Translations under genes and position numbers: made by a program
Part shown: positions 26,652-34,738 of the stretch, piece after piece
How the letters are laid out: each line of letters opens with the position of its first letter
Position numbering within the stretch: position 1 is the first letter of the stretch
From: Gammaproteobacteria bacterium
GTDB taxonomy: Bacteria; Pseudomonadota; Gammaproteobacteria; Steroidobacterales; Steroidobacteraceae
Direction of reading: 5' to 3'
NCBI GenBank assembly: GCA_024642505.1
Contig: JAHEAZ010000006.1
Span: 18,984-82,983 of the forward strand
DNA: 64,000 bases
Notes under the pieces: model-generated
What the model was told of the DNA's origin: nothing
What the model saw: the letters and a program-made list of their open reading frames with translations, nothing else
Database searches by the model: none

Positions 26652-27830
26652 GTGAATTCAGGTGCAGAATCCGTGGCTGCCGCAGCGCAGCATGACCCGG
26701 CGGTGACGGGCACAGCCGGGCGCGGCCGCGCCAGGTTCCTGGGCAGCCAGCTCGGCCCGCGGCCAGCGCTGGCCGGCCGCAACCACCCGCTCGCCATCGC
26801 GCGCGTGGCGACGGTCATGGAGCTGAGCCGGCTGCTCGGCTGGCTGGATGCGGCCGACTTTCAGGCCAGCCCGCAGGCTACTGCCAGGCAACTCGCCAGC
26901 TTTCACACGCGCTCCTACATTGCCGCGCTGCGACAGGCCGACGCGGCGCAGCAGGTCGAGAATTCGGTCCGCCAGCGTTATCACATCGGCAACTTCGAGA
27001 ACCCGGTGTTTCCGGGAGTTTTTCGTCAGGCGGCGCTTGCCGTGGGCGGATCGATTCTCGCCGCCGAGCTGGCACTGGATGGCTACCTGCCCTTTCATCC
27101 CGCTGGCGGCACCCATCACGGGCGACCCGACCGGGCGAGCGGCTTCTGTTTCTTCAACGATCCGGTCTTTGCCATCCTGACGTTGCTCGAGCGCGGTCTG
27201 GCGCGGGTCGCCTACGTCGATCTCGATGCACACCATGGCGACGGGGTCGAGGCGGCCTTTGCCGCCGAGCCGCGGGTCCGGGCAATCTCACTGCACGAAG
27301 CGGGCCGCTGGCCGCACTCCGGGCTGGCGGCCGGTCGCGGGGCCGGCGGCGCGTTCAACCTGCCGGTGCCGCGTGGCCTGAACGACAGCGAGTTCGGCTG
27401 GCTGCTCGACGAGGCCATCCTGCCGCTGATCGCCGGCTTCGTTCCCGAGGCCTTGGTGATAACCTGCGGAGCCGACGCCCTCGCCGGCGATCCGCTGGCG
27501 AGCATGAATCTCAGCAACGTGGCGCTGTGGGATGCGGTGGACCGGCTCCGGGGCATGGCGCCCGCGACCGTGGTCCTCGGCGGCGGCGGCTATAACCCCT
27601 GGACGGTTGCGCGCTGCTGGACCGGACTGTGGGGCCGGCTGCGCGGCCGGGACATTCCCGCGGCGCTCCCGCAGGACGCCCGCTCACTGCTTGCGACACT
27701 CAGTTGCGACCTGGTCGATGACGAGGATATCCGGCCCGAGTGGACGGCGACGCTTGCGGATCAGCCACGACATGGCAGGATTCGGCAGGAGATCCGTGAG
27801 CTGGCCGCCGCCGTGTCGCGTGCACAATGA
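26652..27830 (+). CDS. histone-deacetylase-family (AcuC-like) zinc amidohydrolase
   Basis: A 392-residue class II-like deacetylase homologue. All catalytic elements are visible: tandem His in PAGGTHHGRPDRASGFCFFND, zinc ligands in YVDLDAHHGDGV and CGADALAGDPL, and the tyrosine motif GGGGYNPW. In bacteria such enzymes remove acetyl groups from lysine, polyamines or small molecules. It lies 40 bases ahead of lipS1 in the same direction, so it may be part of the lipoate/sulfur operon. The start is uncertain. I chose GTG 26652 (GGTGGAG nine bases upstream). An upstream in-frame start at 26595 would sit at the operator. Confidence 0.8.
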   Translation: MNSGAESVAAAAQHDPAVTGTAGRGRARFLGSQLGPRPALAGRNHPLAIARVATVMELSRLLGWLDAADFQASPQATARQLASFHTRSYIAALRQADAAQQVENSVRQRYHIGNFENPVFPGVFRQAALAVGGSILAAELALDGYLPFHPAGGTHHGRPDRASGFCFFNDPVFAILTLLERGLARVAYVDLDAHHGDGVEAAFAAEPRVRAISLHEAGRWPHSGLAAGRGAGGAFNLPVPRGLNDSEFGWLLDEAILPLIAGFVPEALVITCGADALAGDPLASMNLSNVALWDAVDRLRGMAPATVVLGGGGYNPWTVARCWTGLWGRLRGRDIPAALPQDARSLLATLSCDLVDDEDIRPEWTATLADQPRHGRIRQEIRELAAAVSRAQ

Positions 27831-27870
27831 ATGGCGGGCACGCGATGGTGCTGGATTGTCAGGAGGCAAG

Positions 27871-28908
27871 ATGAGCTGGCTGAATGCAATGCAGGGTCTT
27901 GAGGAGCTGGAGGACGCGACGCTGGACGGGGCGTTGGTCGCGGAATTCGAGGCCGCTTCGACCCTGGCTGTGGCGCGTCCCATACGCTTTTCGACACCGA
28001 CGTTTCGCGACTACACCAGTACCGAGCTGCAGGGCTGCTCGAAGAACAGCTTCCCGTCGTTCTCGATCACCGGCGGGGCCTGTGGGCTCAACTGCGATCA
28101 CTGCCAGGCCAAGATCCTGGAGCCGATGATTCCCGCGACCTCGCCCGAGATCCTCGACATGAAGGTCAGGCACCTGGTGCACACGCAGAACCTGCAGGGT
28201 TTTCTGCTCTCCGGTGGGTCGAGCCGCAGGAACGAGATCCGCTACGAGCGCTACTACCCGGTAGTCGAGCGCCTGAAGCGCGACTTTCCGCAGATGCGCA
28301 TCGCCATCCATACGGCGCTGACCGATGAGATCGGCGCGCGTGCCATGGAAGCAGCCGGCGTCGACACGGCCATGATGGACGTCATCGGCGCCGCCGAGAC
28401 TATCCGCGACGTCTACCATCTCAACCGGCCGGTCGAAGACTTCGAGGCGACTCTTGCGGCACTGTGCACGACGTCGATGGAGATCACGCCGCACATCGTC
28501 ATCGGCCTGCATTACGGGCGGCTGCTCGGTGAGACCAATGCACTCGACATAGTCGGGCGCCATCCGGTCAACGCGCTGGTGCTGGTGGTGATCATGCCGT
28601 TCTACGCAGCGCCGGGCATGTTCGCGACGCCGGAGACCAGCGATGTTGGCCGGATCTTCCTGGAAGCGCGCCGCCGCCTCCCCGACAGGCAGGTGCTGCT
28701 CGGCTGTGCCCGGCCACCCGGCATGCACAAGCGAGTGACCGACGCCTACGCGGTGATGGCTGGACTCGACGGCATCGCGTTCCCGGCCGACGGAACCGTC
28801 GCGGTCGCCGCGGCGGTGGGCCGGCCGTTCACGCAGGAACACGCCTGTTGCGCCATCAAGCTCGGACCCACCCGTGCCGCTGCGGCCACCAGCCCCTGCG
28901 CCGCCTGA
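27871..28908 (+). CDS. lipS1: LipS1, radical SAM lipoate synthase subunit
   Basis: A 345-residue radical-SAM protein with the cluster motif CGLNCDHC near residue 70 (CX3CX2C) and a second set of Cys near the C-terminus (LLGCARPPG, EHACCAIKLG). LipS1 with LipS2 inserts the two sulfur atoms into protein-bound octanoate in organisms using the sLpl(AB)-LipS1/S2 pathway. In sHdr clusters they make the lipoyl group of LbpA. AGGAGG lies just before the ATG at 27871. Followed by lipS2 after 39 bases. Confidence 0.9.
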   Translation: MSWLNAMQGLEELEDATLDGALVAEFEAASTLAVARPIRFSTPTFRDYTSTELQGCSKNSFPSFSITGGACGLNCDHCQAKILEPMIPATSPEILDMKVRHLVHTQNLQGFLLSGGSSRRNEIRYERYYPVVERLKRDFPQMRIAIHTALTDEIGARAMEAAGVDTAMMDVIGAAETIRDVYHLNRPVEDFEATLAALCTTSMEITPHIVIGLHYGRLLGETNALDIVGRHPVNALVLVVIMPFYAAPGMFATPETSDVGRIFLEARRRLPDRQVLLGCARPPGMHKRVTDAYAVMAGLDGIAFPADGTVAVAAAVGRPFTQEHACCAIKLGPTRAAAATSPCAA

Positions 28909-28947
28909 GCCGATCCACGCCGGAAAGTCTACTGGAGTCAAGCAAGC

Positions 28948-30207
28948 ATGAGCTGCATCAAGAACACCAACGGCATCACTACCGACGGCACTTCCGACGG
29001 CCTGGGTTTCAACGCCTTTTCGGCCATGCAGCCGCGCGCCCCGGCCCGCACGCCGCAGGGACTGCGCAACGGACGCCGGGTCAAGGATGCGGACCTGCCG
29101 GCCGCGGGCGTGTACCTGCCGAACAACAACGTGCTGACGCCGCACATGCGCTCGCCTGAGTACGTGCAGATGTCGACGGCCGCAGCCATGACACTCGGGC
29201 TCATGCCCGGCAAGATGCACCGCTGCGACTGCACGCGCTGCCTGAACCTGTTGCTGACCTACCCGGAGGGCTGCCGCGCCAACTGCGCATACTGCGGCCT
29301 CGCACGGCACCGCGAAGCCGAGCGTGACTACGCCGACCGCAACTTCATCCGGGTCGACTGGCCGGCGGTGCCGATGGAGCAGGTTGTCGACATCGTCGCC
29401 CGGGACGTCGCCGGCAGTGCCTTCCATCGCATGTGCATTTCCATGATCACCCACCCGCGCTCGGACCAGGACACCGTGTCGGTGCTCCGGGCGTGGACCT
29501 CGCGTATCGACCCTGAGGCCATCCCGGTGTCGATCCTGTCCAACCCGACGACCATGACCGTTGAGGACGTGCGCCGGCTGAAGGACCTCGGTGCGGACAT
29601 CTTTACCGTCGCTCTCGACGCAGCGACGCCGGGGCTGTTCGACCGCACCCGCGGCAAGGGTGTGCAATCGCCGCACAAGTGGGACAAGTACTGGGAAATC
29701 CTGCTCGCCGCGCGCGACGTATTTGGTCCACAGAAATTCGGCGCGCACATCATCATAGGCATGGGCGAGACGGAATATGAGGCACTGCAACTGGTGCAGC
29801 GGCTGGTAGACCTTGGCGGTCACAGCCACATGTTCTGCTTCTTCCCCGAGCAGGGAAGCTTGATGGACCACCTGCCGGCGACACCGCGGGACCAGTGGCG
29901 CAGGGTCCAGCTGGCGCGCTATCTGATCGACTATGCCGGCGTGCGGCTCGGGCAGATGACTTTCGACGAGCAGGGCCGGGTCAGCGACTACGGGCTGCCC
30001 GCCGCGGAGCTCGACGCGATCATCAACGACGGCGTGGCGTTTCGCACCTCGGGATGTCCGGGCAAGTTCCGTGAGGACGTCTCGGCCTGTGACCGGCCCT
30101 ACGGCGACTCGCCGCCCAGCAACATTGCAAGCTTTCCGTTCCAGCCCAACAGGACCGACCTGCGCAAGATCCGCCGGCAGCTGGGCATCCCGGTCGTACG
30201 CGGCTGA
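28948..30207 (+). CDS. lipS2: LipS2, radical SAM lipoate synthase subunit
   Basis: A 419-residue radical-SAM protein. The SAM-cluster Cys are in GCRANCAYCGLARH near residue 108, preceded by additional cysteines CDCTRCLNLLLTYPEG that may hold an auxiliary cluster. The C-terminal region has TSGCPGKFREDVSACDRPYGDSPP, probably binding another cluster. LipS2 works with LipS1 in lipoate assembly. TGGAG lies about 9 bases upstream. The order lipS1-lipS2-lpl is that known from sHdr organisms. Confidence 0.9.
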   Translation: MSCIKNTNGITTDGTSDGLGFNAFSAMQPRAPARTPQGLRNGRRVKDADLPAAGVYLPNNNVLTPHMRSPEYVQMSTAAAMTLGLMPGKMHRCDCTRCLNLLLTYPEGCRANCAYCGLARHREAERDYADRNFIRVDWPAVPMEQVVDIVARDVAGSAFHRMCISMITHPRSDQDTVSVLRAWTSRIDPEAIPVSILSNPTTMTVEDVRRLKDLGADIFTVALDAATPGLFDRTRGKGVQSPHKWDKYWEILLAARDVFGPQKFGAHIIIGMGETEYEALQLVQRLVDLGGHSHMFCFFPEQGSLMDHLPATPRDQWRRVQLARYLIDYAGVRLGQMTFDEQGRVSDYGLPAAELDAIINDGVAFRTSGCPGKFREDVSACDRPYGDSPPSNIASFPFQPNRTDLRKIRRQLGIPVVRG

Positions 30208-30215
30208 CAGCCGGA

Positions 30216-31310
30216 ATGAAGAACGCCTTTCGTGTAGTCGACGCTGCCCTTCGCAACGGACGTTTCAACATCGCGCTCGACCAGGCCATGATCGAGCTGC
30301 ACCAGTCGGCGCGGATTCCCGACACGATCCGCTTCATCCACTTTCCCCCGACCGCCCTGGTTGGCCGGCACCAGGTGCTAAGCCGCGAGATTGACCTCGG
30401 TTTTTGCGCAGCCCACGGCATCAGCGTCGGACGGCGCATCACGGGTGGCGGGGCGATATACCTGGACGAGGGCCAGCTCGGCTGGGCCCTGGTCTTCAAC
30501 CGCGCGACCCTTGGCCTGGGCGCGCTCGGCGACGTGGCCAGGGCGATCTGCGAGGCCGTGGCCGCCGGCCTTTCCCGTTTCGGACTCGACGCCCGCTACC
30601 GGCCACGCAATGACGTCGAGGTCGACGGCCGCAAGATCAGCGGCACCGGAGGCTTCTTTGATGGCAACTCGCTCATCTACCAGGGCACGGTTCTGGTAGA
30701 CATGGATCCAGGCCGCATGATGTCGGCCCTGCAGGTGCCGGCCGCCAAGCTCGCACGTCACGGCGCGAGCAGCGCCGCTCAGCGCGTCGTCACCATGAGG
30801 GAACTGCTCGGCGCCGCTACGCCGACCATCACGGAGGTGCAGGCGGCGCTGCTCGACGGCTTCCGGGAGCGGCTCAGGCTCGACTGGTATCACGCCGAAC
30901 TGACCGCCGAGGAGGAGTCGCTGGCACAGCGCCTGCATGACGAGGAAATCGGCACGGACGCCTTCGTTACCGAGATCGACGAACCGGCAGACAGCACGTT
31001 GCTTGCGACGGGAACACACGTCTGTCCCGGCGGCACAGTTACGGCGTTCGTCCGGCTCGAGGGGCAGGCCAGCGACCGCGTGGGGCAGGTGTTGTTTACG
31101 GGTGATTTCTTTGTCGCGCCCCCGCGCATTGTGTTTGACCTGGAGGCATCGCTGCAGGGCCTCGACAAGGCAGCCGCTGGCGAGGCCGTGGAACAGTTCT
31201 TCACGGATCGTGAACTGACGGCACTGACGGTAACCCCTGTCGACTTCCGCCACGCAATCGAGGCGGCACTCCGGCATCGGCCCGACGGCCGGCGGGAAGG
31301 CAGGCCGTGA
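30216..31310 (+). CDS. slpl: sulfur-pathway lipoate-protein ligase, sLpl(AB)
   Basis: The 364-residue LplA-fold protein has the ligase motif GRRITGGGAIYLDEGQLGWALVF near residue 69, and RNDVEVDGRKISGTGGFF near residue 130 with the adenylate-binding Lys. A C-terminal accessory domain of about 100 residues makes it an LplA-LplB fusion. It attaches octanoate or lipoate to LbpA. It starts 8 bases after lipS2 and overlaps the next gene by GTGA, indicating tight coupling. Paralogues dedicated to sHdr are separate from housekeeping LplA. Confidence 0.88.
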   Translation: MKNAFRVVDAALRNGRFNIALDQAMIELHQSARIPDTIRFIHFPPTALVGRHQVLSREIDLGFCAAHGISVGRRITGGGAIYLDEGQLGWALVFNRATLGLGALGDVARAICEAVAAGLSRFGLDARYRPRNDVEVDGRKISGTGGFFDGNSLIYQGTVLVDMDPGRMMSALQVPAAKLARHGASSAAQRVVTMRELLGAATPTITEVQAALLDGFRERLRLDWYHAELTAEEESLAQRLHDEEIGTDAFVTEIDEPADSTLLATGTHVCPGGTVTAFVRLEGQASDRVGQVLFTGDFFVAPPRIVFDLEASLQGLDKAAAGEAVEQFFTDRELTALTVTPVDFRHAIEAALRHRPDGRREGRP

Positions 31311-32002
31311 GAACCATCGCCGTCGTTCAGCACACCTCAGCGGAATTCCTTGGGTTGATCGAAGACCACCTCGAGGGCCGGCGTATTCGCTTCCGTTACT
31401 ACCGCCCCTTCACGTCCGGCGGCAAGCTGCCGGTGGCCGCCGACATGGCCGGCGGTCTGGTACTGCTGGGTGGCGGCCCCTGGGGCAGTGCTGGCGAACG
31501 AGACGTGCCGACCCTGGCGTCCGAAGTGGAGCTGGCGCGTCATGCCCTGGCCAGCGGTATACCGCTGCTGGGTATCGGCCTGGGCGCGCAGGTCCTCAGC
31601 ATCGCGGCGGGCGGCGGATCGGTCGCCGCGCCGCTGGTGTTCGACGTAGGGGAAGCCTTGCGCCAGCGCGAAGACGCGCTGCAGGGATTCCTGCCGGAAT
31701 GTTTTCCGTTGGTCCGCTACATGCGCGACAGGCCCGTACTGCCCACGACTGCCGAGGTACTCGCCACCGACGTTGACGGCGAGCCCGCGGTGTTCCAGGT
31801 CGGCGGCCGTGCACTGGGCTTCACCGGACACCCGGGCATGAAGACGGCGATGGTCGAAGACCTGATCATGGAGTTCGCTGAGGGGCCGGTGGAGCCCGGT
31901 CCTGCACTCGACTCCCTGCGCGAGCGCCGACCGGCTATCGAGGATGCCCTGGTGCCGCTCATGACCGGCATTGTAAAGGTGCTGGGCCTGATGGAACCCT
32001 GA
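31307..32002 (+). CDS. class I glutamine-amidotransferase-like protein with a degenerate active site
   Basis: The 231-residue protein has the GATase class I fold. Where active members read G-I-C-L-G-H, this one reads GIGLGAQ near residues 89-95, so the catalytic Cys is Gly and the next His is Ala. The C-terminal HPE is HPGM, which lacks the Glu. Glutaminase activity is therefore unlikely and a structural or binding role more probable. It is coupled by GTGA to the lipoate ligase gene. I recall that an amidotransferase-like gene (lipX) occurs in some sHdr-lipoate clusters, but cannot confirm it here. Confidence 0.82.
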   Translation: MRTIAVVQHTSAEFLGLIEDHLEGRRIRFRYYRPFTSGGKLPVAADMAGGLVLLGGGPWGSAGERDVPTLASEVELARHALASGIPLLGIGLGAQVLSIAAGGGSVAAPLVFDVGEALRQREDALQGFLPECFPLVRYMRDRPVLPTTAEVLATDVDGEPAVFQVGGRALGFTGHPGMKTAMVEDLIMEFAEGPVEPGPALDSLRERRPAIEDALVPLMTGIVKVLGLMEP

Positions 32003-32038
32003 CGCCGGTTCCTCGTTGCCACGCCAGCCCTACAGGTG

Positions 32039-32076
32039 TTGGCAAAGGCCGCGGATTTATATTAGTGTCACCTAAT
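32039..32076 (+). promoter_or_regulatory. promoter and operator candidate of the sHdr operon
   Basis: TTGGCA (32039-32044) and TATTAG (32060-32065), 15 bases apart, form a weak sigma-70-like pair. Overlapping the latter is the palindrome ATTAGTGTCACCTAAT (32061-32076) with perfect 5-bp arms. A repressor bound there would block the promoter. The half-sites recur at 26575-26590. The first gene of the operon, the DsrE-type protein, starts 65 bases downstream. Confidence 0.55.
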
Positions 32077-32141
32077 GCGTAACGCGGCGCACCCTATGCT
32101 GCGCTGCGGCATGGTTTACGCCCAGCCCTGGAGACATCTGC

Positions 32142-32522
32142 ATGGCATCCAAGCTCGTCATCGTCATGGCCAACACCGATCCACGCAACGGCGAGGAACT
32201 CGGCGCTCCGATCTTCCAGGCGACCGTCGCCGCTGCGATGGAGTACGAGGTCGAGGTCATCTGCACTGCGACCGCGGGCCGATTGATGAAGAAGGGTGTC
32301 GCCGACAGGCTCTTCGTGAAGGAAGGCTCGCCCAAGAGCGTGTACGACTTCATCAAGGACGCGCACGAGGCCGGCGCGAAATTCTACTGCTGCTCGCCCA
32401 ACCTCGACTTGCACGAGATGACCCAGGAAGACCTGATCCCGGAATGCAGCGGCATCGTCGGTGGCGCGCACCTGATCGAGCAGATCATGGAGGACGACGA
32501 CGTCCGGGTGATGACGTATTGA
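32142..32522 (+). CDS. dsrE: DsrE-family sulfur-trafficking protein
   Basis: The 126-residue DsrE/peroxiredoxin-like protein (MASKLVIVMANTDPRNGEELGAPIFQATVAA) has Cys in VICTATAG and AKFYCCSPNLDLHEM. The latter sits where persulfide-bearing Cys occur in related DsrE proteins. It is the first gene of the sHdr operon and differs from the Met-rich DsrE3 at 26031. It may hand sulfur to TusA or to the complex itself. GGAGAC lies eight bases before the ATG. Length is typical of the family. Confidence 0.83.
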   Translation: MASKLVIVMANTDPRNGEELGAPIFQATVAAAMEYEVEVICTATAGRLMKKGVADRLFVKEGSPKSVYDFIKDAHEAGAKFYCCSPNLDLHEMTQEDLIPECSGIVGGAHLIEQIMEDDDVRVMTY

Positions 32523-32540
32523 AGACCGAGGGGTAACCGC

Positions 32541-33296
32541 ATGTCTCATGCGCACGGAACACGCATCCAGGAATTCATCGGCGACCCGGTCTCCGAAGCG
32601 CCCGTAGTCGGTCGCGAGAAGCTGGAGGAAATCTTCCAGGACATCCAGGCCGACATGCGTTTCGACCACGAGCTCAATGGCTGCCTGAACTGCGGCATAT
32701 GCACAGCCACCTGCCCGTCCGCCCATTACTACGACTATAGCCCGCGCGAAATCGTGCAGCTGTTGTGGACCGAGAATCTCGAGGGTATCTACGACGCCAT
32801 GCAGGAGAAGATCTGGGCCTGCGCCCAGTGCTACACCTGTGCGGCGCGTTGCCCCTTTGGCAATTCGCCGGGCGGGCTGGTCATGCTGATGCGCGAGGTA
32901 GCGATCAAGCACGGCATGGAGTCGGCCCGCAACGTACTGCGTCCCTTCAGCCGCGTGATGCTGAAGCTGATCTCCACGGGCAACCAGCTGGCGCCCGACA
33001 TGATCAGCAAGGACGCCTTCCCCGACTGGGGTCCGAACATTTCCAAGGTGGATGCGCCGCTCGCGACGCTGCGCAGGGCGATTCCGGTCCCGACCCTGCA
33101 CACCACCAAGACTGCCTGGGAAGTGAACCTGAAGACCTCGGTCGAGCTCTACACCATCTGGGAAGAGACCGGCGTGCTCGACAGCCTGAAGACGATCGAC
33201 ACGAACCTGTTCGATGTCATCAGCGACATCATGGACGAGAAACGCGACGACTGGCAGGACTTCCTGGACGACCAGGAAGACGAGGATGATGAGTAG
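32541..33296 (+). CDS. shdrC1: sHdrC1, [4Fe-4S] subunit of the sulfur-oxidising Hdr-like complex
   Basis: The 251-residue HdrC-type protein has two ferredoxin motifs: CLNCGICTATCP near residue 48 and CAQCYTCAARCP near residue 93. A helical C-terminal half of about 130 residues ends in an acidic tail (DFLDDQEDEDDE). In the sHdr complex the C subunits pass electrons between the FAD-bearing A subunit and the CCG-domain B subunits. It starts 18 bases after dsrE and is followed by shdrB1. Confidence 0.92.
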   Translation: MSHAHGTRIQEFIGDPVSEAPVVGREKLEEIFQDIQADMRFDHELNGCLNCGICTATCPSAHYYDYSPREIVQLLWTENLEGIYDAMQEKIWACAQCYTCAARCPFGNSPGGLVMLMREVAIKHGMESARNVLRPFSRVMLKLISTGNQLAPDMISKDAFPDWGPNISKVDAPLATLRRAIPVPTLHTTKTAWEVNLKTSVELYTIWEETGVLDSLKTIDTNLFDVISDIMDEKRDDWQDFLDDQEDEDDE

Positions 33297-33349
33297 CAGG
33301 CCCCGGGGCCGGTACCGTAGTAATTTTGCACTTTGAGGGGTAGAAGCAA

Positions 33350-34738
33350 GTGACGACGCCATACGACAAGAAGCCCGGTGAAGGTTTCGCGGGCCACAAG
33401 CCCGGTGAACGCTTCACCGGTCATGGTGAGGAATGGAAGGACGCCAGCCTCAGCAAGAGCGACGCCGTGACCGCCACCGTCTGGGTCGAGCAGATCATCA
33501 ACAAGCGCTCGATGCAGACCAACAAGGACCGCGTCGAGGACGTCCGCGACGCCATGTGGCAGCTCGAGAAGGAAGGCGAGATCATCGTCCACCGCGTCAC
33601 CGACGAGCACAAGCCGGTGATGACCAAGACGCTGTATGGCTGGGACAAGAAGATCCCAACCACGCGGCTGTGGCACCACAAGTCCTGCGGCCAGTGCGGC
33701 AACATCCCGGGCTACCCCGCCTCGTTGCTGTGGCTCATGAACAGGATGGACGTCGAGTACCTCGACGAGACCGACCAGACCTCCTGCACGGCCTGGAATT
33801 ACCATGGTTCCGGCATAGGCAACATCGAGAGCCTGTCGGCGGTATTCCTGAGGAATTTCCACCAGGCCTACGTGGCTGCCAAGGCCCAGGGTCTGCCCGA
33901 GGGCTATTACTACCCGCTGGTGCACTGCGGCACTTCCTTCGGCAACTACAAGGAAGTGCGCGGCTACCTGATCCGCTCTGCCAAGCTGCGCGAACGGGTG
34001 AAGACCATTCTCGGCAAGCTCGGCCGCCTGGTCGACGGCAAGCTGCTGATCCCGGAGGAGGTCGTGCACTACTCCGAGTGGCTGCACGTGATGCGCAAGC
34101 AGGTGGCCAACCTGCAGGAAATCGACTGCAGCCACGTCAGGGCTACCATTCACCCGGCCTGCCACGTCTACAAGATGGTCCCCGAGGACGTCATCTACGA
34201 CCAGGACGTGCTCGACGGCAATCGCGTCGCGGTGTCCACGGGCATCATCCAGGCGCTTGGCGCCCAGGTCATCGACTACTCGACCTGGTATGACTGCTGC
34301 GGATTCGGCTTCCGCCACATCATCTCGGAGCGCGAGTTCACCCGCTCTTTCGCCATCGACCGGAAGATCCGCGTCGCCGTCGAGGAAGCGCATGCCGACG
34401 TCATGATCGGCCATGACACCGGCTGCATCACCACGCTCGACAAGAACCAGTGGATCAGCAAGGCGGCCGGCAAGCAGGTGCAGCTGCCGGTGCTGGCGGA
34501 CTGCCAGTTCGCCGCCCTGGTCTGCGGCGCGCACCCCTACAAGATCGTGCAGTCGCACTGGCACGCCTCCTCGACCGAGACGCTCATGGAGAAGCTCGGC
34601 ATCGACTGGCAGGCGAAGAAGGCGGAGTTCGAAGCCTATTTGAAGGATGTCGCGGAAGGCCGCGGCGAAAACCTCTATGACCCGCGGCGCATGATCACCT
34701 CGGGTCCCGGCTACAAGAGAATCAGCAGGCAAGCATGA
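33350..34738 (+). CDS. shdrB1: sHdrB1, CCG-domain subunit of the sHdr complex
   Basis: A 462-residue protein with an N-terminal extension of about 100 residues and then an HdrB-like part. Cysteine clusters include HKSCGQCGNIPGYP, TSCTAWNYHGSG, HPACHVYK with DCCGFGF, and GHDTGCITTLDKN. CCG domains bind the non-cubane iron-sulfur clusters at which disulfide or persulfide chemistry takes place in HdrB. The GTG at 33350 is the start, with GAGGGG upstream. Its stop overlaps shdrA by ATGA. The second cluster is altered from the strict CCG consensus, as is usual in sHdrB1. Confidence 0.9.
   Translation: MTTPYDKKPGEGFAGHKPGERFTGHGEEWKDASLSKSDAVTATVWVEQIINKRSMQTNKDRVEDVRDAMWQLEKEGEIIVHRVTDEHKPVMTKTLYGWDKKIPTTRLWHHKSCGQCGNIPGYPASLLWLMNRMDVEYLDETDQTSCTAWNYHGSGIGNIESLSAVFLRNFHQAYVAAKAQGLPEGYYYPLVHCGTSFGNYKEVRGYLIRSAKLRERVKTILGKLGRLVDGKLLIPEEVVHYSEWLHVMRKQVANLQEIDCSHVRATIHPACHVYKMVPEDVIYDQDVLDGNRVAVSTGIIQALGAQVIDYSTWYDCCGFGFRHIISEREFTRSFAIDRKIRVAVEEAHADVMIGHDTGCITTLDKNQWISKAAGKQVQLPVLADCQFAALVCGAHPYKIVQSHWHASSTETLMEKLGIDWQAKKAEFEAYLKDVAEGRGENLYDPRRMITSGPGYKRISRQA

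Noticed and set aside
27859..29871. A 670-codon open frame on the minus strand
   Set aside because: It lies opposite lipS1 and lipS2, whose radical-SAM motifs are certain. Its product is low-complexity Arg/His/Val sequence with no domain, as expected from the antisense of GC-rich coding DNA.
33149..34732. A 527-codon open frame on the minus strand
   Set aside because: It is antisense to shdrB1 and has no recognisable domain.
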